The position numbers were made by a program, and so were the translations under genes. 64,000 bases of DNA, taken from positions 186,001 to 250,000 of the forward strand of contig CASPWD010000002.1 in assembly GCA_949425635.1 (NCBI GenBank), read 5' to 3'. Source of the stretch: an uncultured Bacilli bacterium. GTDB taxonomy: Bacteria > Bacillota_I > Bacilli_A > RF39 > UBA660. Under the pieces are notes generated by a model. That model was not told the origin of the DNA. It saw only the letters and a list, made by a program, of their open reading frames with translations, and searched no databases. Below are positions 1-8,131 of this stretch, piece by piece. Within the stretch, counting starts at the first letter, position 1. Every line of letters starts with the position of its first letter.

Positions 1-657
1 GAATTGGTCAACTACAATTTTAGAATAACTAACATTATCTTTTTTTATAACGGACAACAAACATTTATTATGCAAAATAGCTTTAATTTTATTCATATTA
101 ACATCAGTACTATGATAATCATTATATTCCTTATTACTCAAAACTATTGTTGTATGAGGAATCTTTTTTATTAATTTGGGTGCTATTTGGATAATCTTAT
201 CATCTGTTAGCTTTTTAGAATCCCTAACACCCAAATCTTGCATAAAAGAAATATTCTCCTTAGACACAAAAGAAGCTGTAACTACTAAAGGGCCAAAATA
301 ATCTCCAGTACCAACCTCATCAGAACCAACTGATGATTCATTTATAAAAACTTTATGTTCGTCCTTTTTGTCTTTTTCTTTCTTTTCCTTATCTTTACTA
401 CTAGTATCAATTATCTTATTATTTAAAACACGCTCTTGTTCTGTCCAAAAACTTGCCTCTATATCCGCACCAATACCTTGAAACATTACCTTACCTGATT
501 CATATAAAGTAGTAACACAATCATAATCTTTAACTTGGAAAATAGCATATGGTGGCGTTTTTTCACATTTCATATCTTCATAATGTTTAATCATCATTTC
601 TTTAATATTATCACTAACTTTAAAAACAATCGTTGATGGTTTAATTTTATTATTCAT
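1..657 (-). CDS. rnhC: Ribonuclease HIII (C-terminal part outside the window)
   Basis: Cleaves the RNA strand of RNA-DNA hybrids in the cytoplasm (R-loops, misplaced ribonucleotides). The 219 visible residues show the RNase HIII layout. An N-terminal basic substrate-binding domain (about residues 1-75) and a charged Lys/Asp linker are followed by the catalytic core, which opens with GSDEVGTGDYFGPL at about residue 111 and supplies the first Asp and Glu of the active site. A DSKKLTDDK segment follows. The ATG at 657 has an AAGAGGTG ribosome site. It is divergent from the cvpA-like gene, as expected from the rnhC-cvpA-trxA-uvrC neighbourhood of Bacilli. The gene runs off position 1, so the third and fourth acidic residues cannot be seen. 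Confidence 0.93.
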   Translation of the reverse strand, partial: MNNKIKPSTIVFKVSDNIKEMMIKHYEDMKCEKTPPYAIFQVKDYDCVTTLYESGKVMFQGIGADIEASFWTEQERVLNNKIIDTSSKDKEKKEKDKKDEHKVFINESSVGSDEVGTGDYFGPLVVTASFVSKENISFMQDLGVRDSKKLTDDKIIQIAPKLIKKIPHTTIVLSNKEYNDYHSTDVNMNKIKAILHNKCLLSVIKKDNVSYSKIVVDQF

Positions 658-742
658 AGCAACACCTCTTAAGTATCTTAACACATTTCTCTTTTAAAAT
701 CATCTTGAATTTAGTATACTTATAAAGTAAGGATGTGAAAAA

Positions 743-1474
743 ATGGTTTTATTTAATTTGAATTTTGCAGACCCTAAAGTTGCAATTGTTAATATTGTAT
801 TAATATTAATTATCGTTGCAGAAGTTATAAGCGGTTATAAAAAAGGATTTTTCGAAAGTGGAGTAAGACTAATTGGTTTAATTGTTGCCGTCATTGGTGC
901 TTATTTGCTAAAAAATCCTATTTCAGTATTCATGTACACGCATTTACCTTTCTTTAAATTCAAAGGTTTATTTAGCGGAGTATCGATCCTCAATATACTA
1001 GTATATGAAGCAATCGCCTTCTTATTAGTCTTCATCGTTTTAAAAATAATAATTAATATTGTTGCCAAAATAACAGGGCTTGTTGATCGAATTTTATCAT
1101 TAATATTCTTAATGGGTATTCCTGGACGAATCTTAGGAGCTTTAGTTGGTTTCATCAAAGCTATTGTTATTTTATATTTCGCAATTTTCGTCTTCAAAAT
1201 AGGATGCAATATGTTTGGATTTGAAATAAAAGAGTCTTTAGCTGACGATATAGTTAACATGCCTGTTTTAAAAGAAACATTCGGAGATTCCCTAGAATCT
1301 TTAAACGAGATAACTGCATTAGCTAAAGATTATGAAGATACTAAAGATAAAGAAGAATTTAACAACAAAGCAGTAAAAATATTATTAAAATACGATGTTA
1401 TAACAGAAGAAAACTTACAAATACTAATAGATAGTGGTAAAATCAATAGTATTGATACAGAAAATGCATCATAA
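743..1474 (+). CDS. CvpA family membrane protein
   Basis: Integral membrane protein of the CvpA (colicin V production) family. What is seen: four or so hydrophobic segments in the first 165 residues, a GYKKGFFESG loop after the first segment (typical of the family), and GIPGRILGALVGFIKA before the last one. A charged, soluble C-terminal tail of about 75 residues follows. At 243 residues it is longer than typical members because of this tail. The start is preceded by AAGGATG. It lies beside rnhC and upstream of thioredoxin, the same order as in Bacilli, although zapA, polX and mutS2, usually present here, are missing. The molecular role of CvpA proteins in Bacillota is not settled. Confidence 0.8.
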   Translation: MVLFNLNFADPKVAIVNIVLILIIVAEVISGYKKGFFESGVRLIGLIVAVIGAYLLKNPISVFMYTHLPFFKFKGLFSGVSILNILVYEAIAFLLVFIVLKIIINIVAKITGLVDRILSLIFLMGIPGRILGALVGFIKAIVILYFAIFVFKIGCNMFGFEIKESLADDIVNMPVLKETFGDSLESLNEITALAKDYEDTKDKEEFNNKAVKILLKYDVITEENLQILIDSGKINSIDTENAS

Positions 1475-1499
1475 AATTAAAAAGAAGGAATGATATAAA

Positions 1500-1793
1500 A
1501 TGTTAAAAAAAATAAATAATAAAGAAGAATTTTCAAAAACAATCAGCTCAGGTACATGGCTAGTTGATTTCTCAGCCAAATGGTGTGGTCCATGTCGTAT
1601 GCTAGAACCAGTAATCGAAAGTGTTTCTAAAAACAACGACGTAATTCAAATAGATATTGATGAAGCAATAGACATTGCTGAAGAATTTGGTATTATGAGC
1701 GTTCCAACACTTCTAGTTTTTAAAGATGGAGTTCTAAAAAACAAAGAAATAGGGTATATGCCAGAAGAAGAAATACTAAATCTTTTCAAGTAA
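1500..1793 (+). CDS. Thioredoxin
   Basis: Small cytoplasmic dithiol-disulfide oxidoreductase of 97 residues. The active site WCGPC is at about residues 28-32 and the cis-proline loop reads SVPTLLVF. The fold is complete, although the protein is slightly shorter than the usual 103-108 residues. It starts 26 nt after the cvpA-like gene with a GAAGGAATGAT ribosome site, so the two probably share a transcript that ends in the hairpin directly after the stop codon. In Bacilli trxA commonly lies upstream of uvrC, which is found 3.4 kb further on. No thioredoxin reductase is visible in the window. Confidence 0.93.
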   Translation: MLKKINNKEEFSKTISSGTWLVDFSAKWCGPCRMLEPVIESVSKNNDVIQIDIDEAIDIAEEFGIMSVPTLLVFKDGVLKNKEIGYMPEEEILNLFK

Positions 1794-1826
1794 AAAAACT
1801 GATGCAAAATCAGTTTTTCTTTTTCT
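1794..1826. terminator. Bidirectional intrinsic terminator between trx and fic
   Basis: Perfect 10-bp inverted repeat AAAAACTGAT / ATCAGTTTTT with a 5-nt loop. It has a T-run on the forward side and an A-run on the other, so it can end both the thioredoxin transcript and the convergent fic transcript, whose stop codon overlaps it. Confidence 0.85.
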
Positions 1827-2958
1827 TTAAAACATTTTTAGCGGGTGAAATAGTTCCTGTTTCTTTCATTGCAATTTCATCTGGTTTAATTCCCTTAGCC
1901 TTACGATAAGCTGACATCATTTCTGTTAGAGAAACACTAGATAATAAGAAAATATAATTACCCAAAGTTTTATAATCACGATCAGATATACATGTAATAT
2001 AAAAGTCATGCATCTCAGGTGTAATTAAAATAGGAGCCAATTCATTATCAATCAAATTCTTGTTTAAAAGAATTCTTCCTGTACGACCATTTCCTTCTTC
2101 AAAAGGATGGATTCTTTCAAATTCAATATGAAATTTAGCTTCTCTTTCACAAATCGCTTTTAAACGATTATTCTTTTGTACAGAATCATTTACATCTTCA
2201 ACAGGAGGTATTTCCTTAGCCCATTCATTATAATATTTAAATAATAATTCTTGAATTCGAATAGAAACCATTTCTTTAGGGCAAGTCTCAAAAGAAGCTC
2301 CGCCAATTTCATTATCTGTAGACTTAAAACCTTCATGAATACCACTACCATTATTAACTAAAGAATTAATTTTAATAATATTAGGTATTGTAATAGGACC
2401 ACTTCCGATAGCAAATGCAAAAGCTTCATTATTACCACGTTTTAAAGCAAATGCTTCTTTATCAGCCCTTAACTTATTAGTAATAATATCATATAGAGTA
2501 GTCGCTCTTTCCATCAATGTTTCAGTTTCATAACGTGCTCCAGAAGTTCTACCTTCACTTAAAGCCATCTCGTATTCTCTTTTATTTCTATAAGGTCGAA
2601 TAGCTCCTTGAACAAAACGAGCAAAATCGTCAACACACGGTAAAGGTTGGTCATCTTCGTCATATATTCTTTTTGTTGGAACACCATAGTGTGCTAAAAC
2701 TTGACATACTTCAGAAAATCTTTGATTAAGTAAACTAAGCGATTCCTCAGTTCTTAGATCATCCAACATTAAAGCAAACTCCGAATTTTCTTCACTAGCA
2801 AAGTCATTTAACATATCTGCATATCTTTTAGACTCTTCAAAAACCTTTTCAAAAGACAAACTACTATGTGCAAATGACTCTCCAAAGATATTTCTCATAT
2901 ATGATAAAAAGAAGTTTCTATTGAAATCTGTATTTCCTATTCTTATTGAATTTCCCAT
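1810..2958 (-). CDS. Fic domain protein (AMP transferase type)
   Basis: Fic proteins transfer AMP or another phosphate-containing group from a nucleotide to a hydroxyl side chain of a target protein. The catalytic motif HPFEEGNGRTGR is intact at about residues 285-296 and follows a canonical FHIEFERI helix. The 280-residue N-terminal part is mostly helical and shows no DNA-binding or membrane motif. I cannot place an inhibitory (S/T)xxxE(G/N) helix with confidence, and no small antitoxin gene lies next to it. The start ATG at 2958 sits at the right distance from AAGGGG; a GTG three codons upstream would overlap that site. The gene stands alone, convergent with thioredoxin. Target unknown. Confidence 0.88.
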   Translation of the reverse strand: MGNSIRIGNTDFNRNFFLSYMRNIFGESFAHSSLSFEKVFEESKRYADMLNDFASEENSEFALMLDDLRTEESLSLLNQRFSEVCQVLAHYGVPTKRIYDEDDQPLPCVDDFARFVQGAIRPYRNKREYEMALSEGRTSGARYETETLMERATTLYDIITNKLRADKEAFALKRGNNEAFAFAIGSGPITIPNIIKINSLVNNGSGIHEGFKSTDNEIGGASFETCPKEMVSIRIQELLFKYYNEWAKEIPPVEDVNDSVQKNNRLKAICEREAKFHIEFERIHPFEEGNGRTGRILLNKNLIDNELAPILITPEMHDFYITCISDRDYKTLGNYIFLLSSVSLTEMMSAYRKAKGIKPDEIAMKETGTISPAKNVLKKKKN

Positions 2959-3067
2959 ATCTAACACCCCTTAATTAATATAAAGATACTACCATCACAG
3001 CCATTATATGTCAAATTTTCCTATGATTTTACATTTTATTTTAGTATAATTAACTAAGGTGATAACA

Positions 3068-3592
3068 ATGGAACTACAAAAAGTCATAGATGAAAGAAGA
3101 AGCATTAGAAAATTTACTGAACAAGAAGTAGATATAAGCACAATTGAAGAAGCTTTAAAAGATGGTGTAAAAGCTCCAAGCGCTCATAATCGTCAACCTT
3201 GGAAATTCAAGATAGTAACAAGCGAAGAAAAAAATAGAATAGCTGATATTTTATACGACAAAACAAAAGATATTAAAGGGCATACAGGGCCACATACATC
3301 AGGTATTATAAAAAATGTTCCTGCTCTAATTGTCATCTTTATAGATAATGATATTTCTGAAAATAGAGATATGGATATAATATCTATAGGAGCATGTATC
3401 GAAAACACAATTCTTTCTCTAGTAGATAAAGGATTAGGAACAATCTGGATAGGTAATACAAATCTAATATCTGAAGAAATCAAAGAGCTATTTAAATTAC
3501 CATACGAAACAGTTTCCTGCCTAGGAGTAGGATATCAAGATCAATTTCCACACTCAAGGCCACGAAAACCATTCGAAGATGTAATGTTATAA
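3068..3592 (+). CDS. Nitroreductase family FMN oxidoreductase
   Basis: Homodimeric flavoprotein family that reduces nitro compounds, quinones or flavins with NAD(P)H. Seen: RRSIRKFTEQEV near the N-terminus (phosphate/FMN-binding arginines), APSAHNRQPWKF (FMN contact), a central GACIENTILSLVDKGLGTIWIG stretch typical of the family, and C-terminal GYQDQFPHSRPRKP. Length 174 residues is normal. I chose the ATG at 3068, 7 nt after AAGGTG, rather than the GTG within the ribosome site. A TATAAT box lies at 3045-3050. The gene is followed after 14 nt by the HD-GYP gene, so the two are probably co-transcribed. The substrate cannot be told from sequence. Confidence 0.88.
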   Translation: MELQKVIDERRSIRKFTEQEVDISTIEEALKDGVKAPSAHNRQPWKFKIVTSEEKNRIADILYDKTKDIKGHTGPHTSGIIKNVPALIVIFIDNDISENRDMDIISIGACIENTILSLVDKGLGTIWIGNTNLISEEIKELFKLPYETVSCLGVGYQDQFPHSRPRKPFEDVML

Positions 3593-3606
3593 TAAGGAGC
3601 AAATAC

Positions 3607-4341
3607 ATGAACAAAGAAAATACACTATATACTAAAGAAAATTTAATAAAAAAACTAATAACCATCATAAAAAACTACGACCACGAAACAGCATATCACT
3701 GTTTAAGAGTTGGCTTATATACAAGTCTATTCTTGACTTACTTAAAAAAAGAGAATATTAGTCTTTTAAATTTTGATGAAAAAGATTTAAAAGACATAGT
3801 TTATTCAGCAAGTATTCATGATATTGGAAAAATTTACGTTTCACCTCATATAATTGTTGAAGGTGAAATAAATTCAGATAGTGACATTTTAGAAATCAAA
3901 GAACATACAAAAATAGGCACATTATTCTTTAATAGTGAAAATTCAAAAATAATATACGAAGGAATTCTTTATCATCATGAAAGATTTGACGGAGAAGGGT
4001 ATCCATTCGGCTTAAAAGGGAATGAAATAAGTATTATCGGTCGTCTTCTTAATCTTGCTGATTCATATGATGCCATGACTACTAAAAGACCATATATGAC
4101 AAATGCCAAAACAACTGAAGAAAGTCTTTCCGAAATAAAAGAAAACCTAGGCACTCAATTCGATCCAATTTTAGGAGAACACTTTTTAAAAATGTTTGAA
4201 ATTCCTCAATACAAACAAATTCTTACATATGAAAAAAATTCTCCAGAACTAATAGAGAATTTAAAAACAATGCTAGATTGGCTTTCTAACGAAGAGTCCA
4301 ACTTAGAAAATCCAATTTTAAATAATATCTTTAGTCGCTAA
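3607..4341 (+). CDS. HD-GYP domain phosphodiesterase
   Basis: Likely cyclic-di-GMP phosphodiesterase (or a related cyclic dinucleotide hydrolase). Single-domain protein of 244 residues with all hallmark motifs: HETAYHCLRVG, the metal dyad in SIHDIGKIYVS, HTKIGTLFF, YHHERFDGEGYP (the GYP motif) and LADSYDAMTTKRPY. There is no receiver, PAS or membrane segment, so it probably senses through its short N- and C-terminal extensions or is constitutive. Its 3' end overlaps the convergent yigZ-like gene by 24 bp. No GGDEF synthase is present in the window. Confidence 0.9.
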   Translation: MNKENTLYTKENLIKKLITIIKNYDHETAYHCLRVGLYTSLFLTYLKKENISLLNFDEKDLKDIVYSASIHDIGKIYVSPHIIVEGEINSDSDILEIKEHTKIGTLFFNSENSKIIYEGILYHHERFDGEGYPFGLKGNEISIIGRLLNLADSYDAMTTKRPYMTNAKTTEESLSEIKENLGTQFDPILGEHFLKMFEIPQYKQILTYEKNSPELIENLKTMLDWLSNEESNLENPILNNIFSR

Positions 4342-4674
4342 ATTAGCTGCTTCTAAATAGGCTCTTAAGAGATTACCAGCTCCTAATTTAGTTCCACCAA
4401 AATATCTTACAACTGCAACTAAATGATTATTTAGTTGCTTTTTTACCATCATATTATAAATTGGTAAACCAGCAGTATTCGTCGGTTCCTTATCATCACT
4501 TTTACCAGCAGTATTAGCTACAACAAAGGCATAAGGAATATGACGAGCTTTTTTATGTTCTAATTTCAAAGCACTAATTATCTCCTTAGCTTCATTAGGA
4601 CTATCTATTTCGTAGCACAATCCAATAAACTTCGACTTCTTTATTTCAATTTTAGATTCCTTAATTAACTTCAT
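4318..4674 (-). CDS. YigZ/IMPACT N-terminal domain protein, short form
   Basis: Belongs to the UPF0029/IMPACT family (YigZ, YvyE). Seen: KKSKFIGLCYEI near the N-terminus, the signature HIPYAFVVANTAGKSDDKEP, GLPIYNMMVKKQLNN, and VAVVRYFGGTKLGAGNLLRAY. This is only the N-terminal domain: at 118 residues it stops right after it, whereas bacterial YigZ proteins have about 200 residues including a ferredoxin-like DUF1949 domain. The start is the ATG at 4674, preceded by GAGGAAGAT; upstream in-frame codons encode a hydrophobic stretch that overlaps the promoter and is unlikely to be translated. The 3' end overlaps the HD-GYP gene by 24 bp, which may have shortened it. Function in bacteria is not established. 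Confidence 0.85.
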   Translation of the reverse strand: MKLIKESKIEIKKSKFIGLCYEIDSPNEAKEIISALKLEHKKARHIPYAFVVANTAGKSDDKEPTNTAGLPIYNMMVKKQLNNHLVAVVRYFGGTKLGAGNLLRAYLEAANLATKDII

Positions 4675-4696
4675 ATATCTTCCTCTTTTTGTATAA

Positions 4697-4705
4697 ATTA
4701 TAACA
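4697..4705 (-). promoter_or_regulatory. Extended -10 element for the yigZ-like gene
   Basis: On the reverse strand the site reads TGTTATAAT, an extended -10 box, about 23 nt upstream of the chosen start codon. It is back to back with a similar box for the phosphatase gene. Confidence 0.45.
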
Positions 4706-4722
4706 CAAACCAACAGAATATA

Positions 4723-4731
4723 TGATATAAT
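4723..4731 (+). promoter_or_regulatory. Extended -10 element for the phosphatase-uvrC operon
   Basis: TGATATAAT, an extended -10 box 26 nt upstream of the start codon at 4757. It is divergent from the yigZ promoter 18 nt away. Confidence 0.5.
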
Positions 4732-4756
4732 GTTAAATAATAGCGGTGGTGAGATT

Positions 4757-5230
4757 ATGTATAACATTCTTTTTATTTGTTACGGGAATATATGTCGTAG
4801 TCCCATGGCTGAAATGATATTTAAAGATTTGATTTACAATAACAATAAAAGATATAAATTCAGTTGTGCATCACGTGCTACTAGCGTAGAAGAGTTAGGT
4901 AACGATATCTATCCCGAAGCTAAAGAAATGTTAACGAAAAAGGGAATTAAAATTGAAAGCCATCGAGCTCTTCAAGTAACTAAAAACGATTACGAAAAAT
5001 ACGATTACCTAATCGTTATGGAAGAAAGAAACAAAAAAGATCTTCTTAGAATAATCGGTGAAGATACAAAAGCCAAAATTCACTTATTAATGGAATATAC
5101 AAATAATCCAAAAGATATCGCTGACCCATGGTATTCTGGAGACTTTGATACAGCATATAACGAAATATACGAAGGATGCCTTTGCTTATTCAACTATCTT
5201 CTGGACAAGGAGGTAGAACATGAAATTTAA
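4757..5230 (+). CDS. Low-molecular-weight protein tyrosine phosphatase
   Basis: Cytoplasmic phosphotyrosine (possibly phosphoarginine) phosphatase of 157 residues. The N-terminal loop CYGNICRSP carries the catalytic CX5R(S) signature, and the general-acid loop ADPWYSGDF is present near residue 125. The start is the ATG at 4757 after GGTGGTGAG; the in-frame upstream TTG has no ribosome site. It overlaps uvrC by 11 bp, with the uvrC ribosome site AAGGAGG inside its last codons, so the two are translationally coupled. It is tempting to link it with a kinase elsewhere, but none is in the window. Confidence 0.92.
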   Translation: MYNILFICYGNICRSPMAEMIFKDLIYNNNKRYKFSCASRATSVEELGNDIYPEAKEMLTKKGIKIESHRALQVTKNDYEKYDYLIVMEERNKKDLLRIIGEDTKAKIHLLMEYTNNPKDIADPWYSGDFDTAYNEIYEGCLCLFNYLLDKEVEHEI

Positions 5231-6983
5231 AGAAAAACTATCACTTGTACCTCACAAACCAGGATCATATCAAATGAAAGATAAAAATGGCATTATAATA
5301 TACGTTGGCAAAGCCAAAGACTTACACAATCGTCTTTCATCATACTTTAACAGAACACATACTGGTAAAACAGCTAAAATGGTTAGTTTAATTGATGATT
5401 TTCAGTACATTGTAGCATCATCAGAACTAGAAGCATTTATTATTGAAATAAACTTAATAAAGGAATTCAATCCTAAATACAACATAATGCTTACAGACGA
5501 TAAAAGTTATCCATATATTGAATATATAAGCAAACCATATCCTAAATTAAAAGTATCAAGATATTTAAAAATAAGAAAAAAAGATGGAAAAAAATTATTT
5601 GGCCCATATCCAAACGCTTATGCAGCTAGAAAAATAGTCAATCTTCTTAACAGACTTTATCCATTAAAAAAATGTGATGGAAACCCTAAAGAAGTGTGTT
5701 TATATTATCATATTGGCGAATGTTTAGGATATTGCAGTAAAACCATAGATAATGACAGAATAGAAGAGATGGAATCAGAAATATTATCTTTCTTAAGAGG
5801 AAATGACGAAATACTAAGAAATAAAATAATGGATAAAATAAATAAATATAGCGAAGCCCTAAACTTTGAAATGGCTTTAGAACTAAAAAAAGAACTAGAA
5901 TATATTGATATTGTTTTAGACAAACAAAAAGTTGAACTACATGACTTTGTTAATCGAGACGTCTTTGATTATTACATCGACAAAGGATATATATCTATTG
6001 AAATCCTTTTCATTAGAAATGGCAAACTATTAAATCACAAAAACATTATTAGTCCATTAACAATTGAAATAGAAGACGAAGTAGAAAACTATATTGCTCA
6101 ATTTTATATGAAAAATGAGATACCAAAAGAAATCTTAATACCTGATACTTTAAATCAGGATAACATTAAAAGTTTAGTCGATACTAATATTGTAATTCCT
6201 CAAAAGGGAGCAAAAAAAGACCTCCTAAAAATGGCTTATGATAATGCTAAATTAAATCTTGAAAATAAATTCGAAGAAATTCTAAAAGACGAAAATAGAA
6301 CTTCCAAAGCTAACGAAGAACTAGCTGAGTTACTAGGAATGGATTATATCTATCGTATAGATGTCTTCGACAATTCAAACCTTTTCGGTAGTTTTGCCGT
6401 TTCAGGAATGGTTGTATTTATTGATGGAAAACCAGCCAAGAACGAATATCGTAAATACAAAGTAAGTGTTGATGTAAACGACGATTATAATACAATGAAA
6501 GAAATAATTTATCGTCGATATCAAAGAGCCTTAGTCGATCGTACATCTATGCCAGACTTAATAATTGTCGACGGTGGAGAAAACCAAATAAGAGCTGCAC
6601 AAGAAATATTAGAACTATTACACCTAGATATAAAAGTAGTTGGATTAAAGAAAAACGATAAACATAGAACGAATGACTTGATTTCTTCCGATTTAAGTGT
6701 TATTAATATAGATAGAATGAGTAATGTATTTCATTATCTAACAAGAATGCAAGATGAGGTCCATAGATTCACAATAAATTATCATAGAACCCTAAGAAGT
6801 AAAGGTAGTATAAGTAGTGTATTAGATGATATAGATGGTATAGGAGCAGTTAGAAAGAAAGCCTTAATCAAAAAATTTGGTAGTATTACAAAAATAAAAA
6901 ATGCTAGTATCGAAGAACTTACTGAAATACTTCCAGAAAATGTAGCAGAAGAACTGCATACATATTTAAAAGAAAAAGAATAA
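5220..6983 (+). CDS. uvrC: UvrABC excinuclease subunit C
   Basis: Nicks damaged DNA on both sides of the lesion in nucleotide excision repair. Domains in order: GIY-YIG nuclease (PGSYQMKDKNGIIIYVGKAKDL, residues about 12-33), a Cys-containing linker, UVR motif (about 200-235, for UvrB contact), the RNase H-like 3'-... 5'-incision domain with VFDNSNLFGSFAVSGMVVF and IIVDGGENQI, and a terminal helix-hairpin-helix (DIDGIGAVRKKALIKKFGS). At 587 residues the length is normal. It starts within the phosphatase gene and is followed after 9 nt by the RnfC-like gene. Confidence 0.97.
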   Translation: MKFKEKLSLVPHKPGSYQMKDKNGIIIYVGKAKDLHNRLSSYFNRTHTGKTAKMVSLIDDFQYIVASSELEAFIIEINLIKEFNPKYNIMLTDDKSYPYIEYISKPYPKLKVSRYLKIRKKDGKKLFGPYPNAYAARKIVNLLNRLYPLKKCDGNPKEVCLYYHIGECLGYCSKTIDNDRIEEMESEILSFLRGNDEILRNKIMDKINKYSEALNFEMALELKKELEYIDIVLDKQKVELHDFVNRDVFDYYIDKGYISIEILFIRNGKLLNHKNIISPLTIEIEDEVENYIAQFYMKNEIPKEILIPDTLNQDNIKSLVDTNIVIPQKGAKKDLLKMAYDNAKLNLENKFEEILKDENRTSKANEELAELLGMDYIYRIDVFDNSNLFGSFAVSGMVVFIDGKPAKNEYRKYKVSVDVNDDYNTMKEIIYRRYQRALVDRTSMPDLIIVDGGENQIRAAQEILELLHLDIKVVGLKKNDKHRTNDLISSDLSVINIDRMSNVFHYLTRMQDEVHRFTINYHRTLRSKGSISSVLDDIDGIGAVRKKALIKKFGSITKIKNASIEELTEILPENVAEELHTYLKEKE

Positions 6984-6992
6984 TATAGAAAT

Positions 6993-8129
6993 GTGGTGTT
7001 GGAGTTGAAACTAACTTATAAATTTAATAATGACGAGAAAAAACTCGATATAGAAAGATTGGAATTCTTAGAACCAGAATCGACAGAGGTTTATATTAGA
7101 GAAGGGGATACCATCTATGTAAACGATGGAGAATACCTATATATAAACCAACTAATTAAAGAAGCAACAAATGGTATAAAAACATATGCAACAATTTCTG
7201 GTACAGCTAAAATAGAAAATGGCGTTATCAAAATAATGAACGATAAAAGTGAATCATCATTTGTTAGTGCTGAAGCGGTAGATAAATTAGATGACGTAAA
7301 AAAAGAAGAAATCATTAAAATATGTGAAACACTTGGCATAGATTACGAAAGTAAACCAATAGTTAATAAATTTAAAGGAAACAGCAAACTATTAATCGTT
7401 AATGCTATGGATGTTGAACCATACCAATTTAATAGCAATTATTTATTCCAAGATAATATAAGAGATTTATTAGACACAATCAAACTATTATCAAGAAGAT
7501 TTAATCTAAATGCACATCTTCTATTAAACAAATACGATGATAACAACGTTGATTCAGTTAAAGCCATAATCAATGAATATCCTGATATTAATTTTCAAAT
7601 AATTAAAGATGTGTACCCATTTAATACGAACCAAGTAATTGCTAAAGAGCATTTTTATGAATATAAGCCTGAAGAAATCTTATTCCTAGACGCTTTCGCT
7701 TTATACAAAATATTCTATGCTGTTAAAAATGGTCTTCCTGTAGCAGAACGCTATATAACTGTTAATTTAGGCGACCCAAATCGTGCCTATGTAATAAAAA
7801 CAAAATATGGTGCAAATCTTGGGGATTTAATAAAAAATACGATTAACATTGATTACGAAGAAAAAGACGTTTACTTAAATAATTTTATGCGTAAAGTAAA
7901 ATGTGAGAACTTAGGATCACTTATTGTAACAGATAACATCAAATCAATATTCATCTTCCCTAAAGAAGAGAATATACCATCAAAATGTATAAAGTGTGGT
8001 AAATGTGCTGATATTTGCCCAGTTGGTATAAATCCTACTGCTAAAAAACTTGATTCAGCATGTATAAGATGTGGTTTATGTAATTTCGTTTGTCCAGCAG
8101 GATTAAACTTAATTAGTAGGGAGAAGTAA
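6993..8129 (+). CDS. RnfC-like iron-sulfur protein lacking the glycine-rich nucleotide loop
   Basis: Resembles RnfC, the soluble subunit of the Rnf ferredoxin:NAD+ oxidoreductase. Seen: a middle section KLLIVNAMDVEPYQF corresponding to the RnfC segment ending in ECEPY; LPVAERYITVNLG corresponding to the RnfC segment that enters the SLBB-like fold; and two [4Fe-4S] motifs, CIKCGKCADICP at about residue 332 and CIRCGLCNFVCP at about 360. Where RnfC has the GMGGAGFPT loop for FMN/NADH, this protein has no glycine cluster, and it is about 60 residues shorter. The start could be GTG 6993 or TTG 7005; the latter is better spaced from GTGGTG. It is followed after 2 nt by the RnfD-like gene. Function is inferred only to be electron transfer. 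Confidence 0.75.
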   Translation: MVLELKLTYKFNNDEKKLDIERLEFLEPESTEVYIREGDTIYVNDGEYLYINQLIKEATNGIKTYATISGTAKIENGVIKIMNDKSESSFVSAEAVDKLDDVKKEEIIKICETLGIDYESKPIVNKFKGNSKLLIVNAMDVEPYQFNSNYLFQDNIRDLLDTIKLLSRRFNLNAHLLLNKYDDNNVDSVKAIINEYPDINFQIIKDVYPFNTNQVIAKEHFYEYKPEEILFLDAFALYKIFYAVKNGLPVAERYITVNLGDPNRAYVIKTKYGANLGDLIKNTINIDYEEKDVYLNNFMRKVKCENLGSLIVTDNIKSIFIFPKEENIPSKCIKCGKCADICPVGINPTAKKLDSACIRCGLCNFVCPAGLNLISREK

Positions 8130-8131
8130 GA

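Noticed and set aside
901-1260. 119-codon reverse-strand frame
   Set aside because: Antisense of the cvpA-like gene; no ribosome site.
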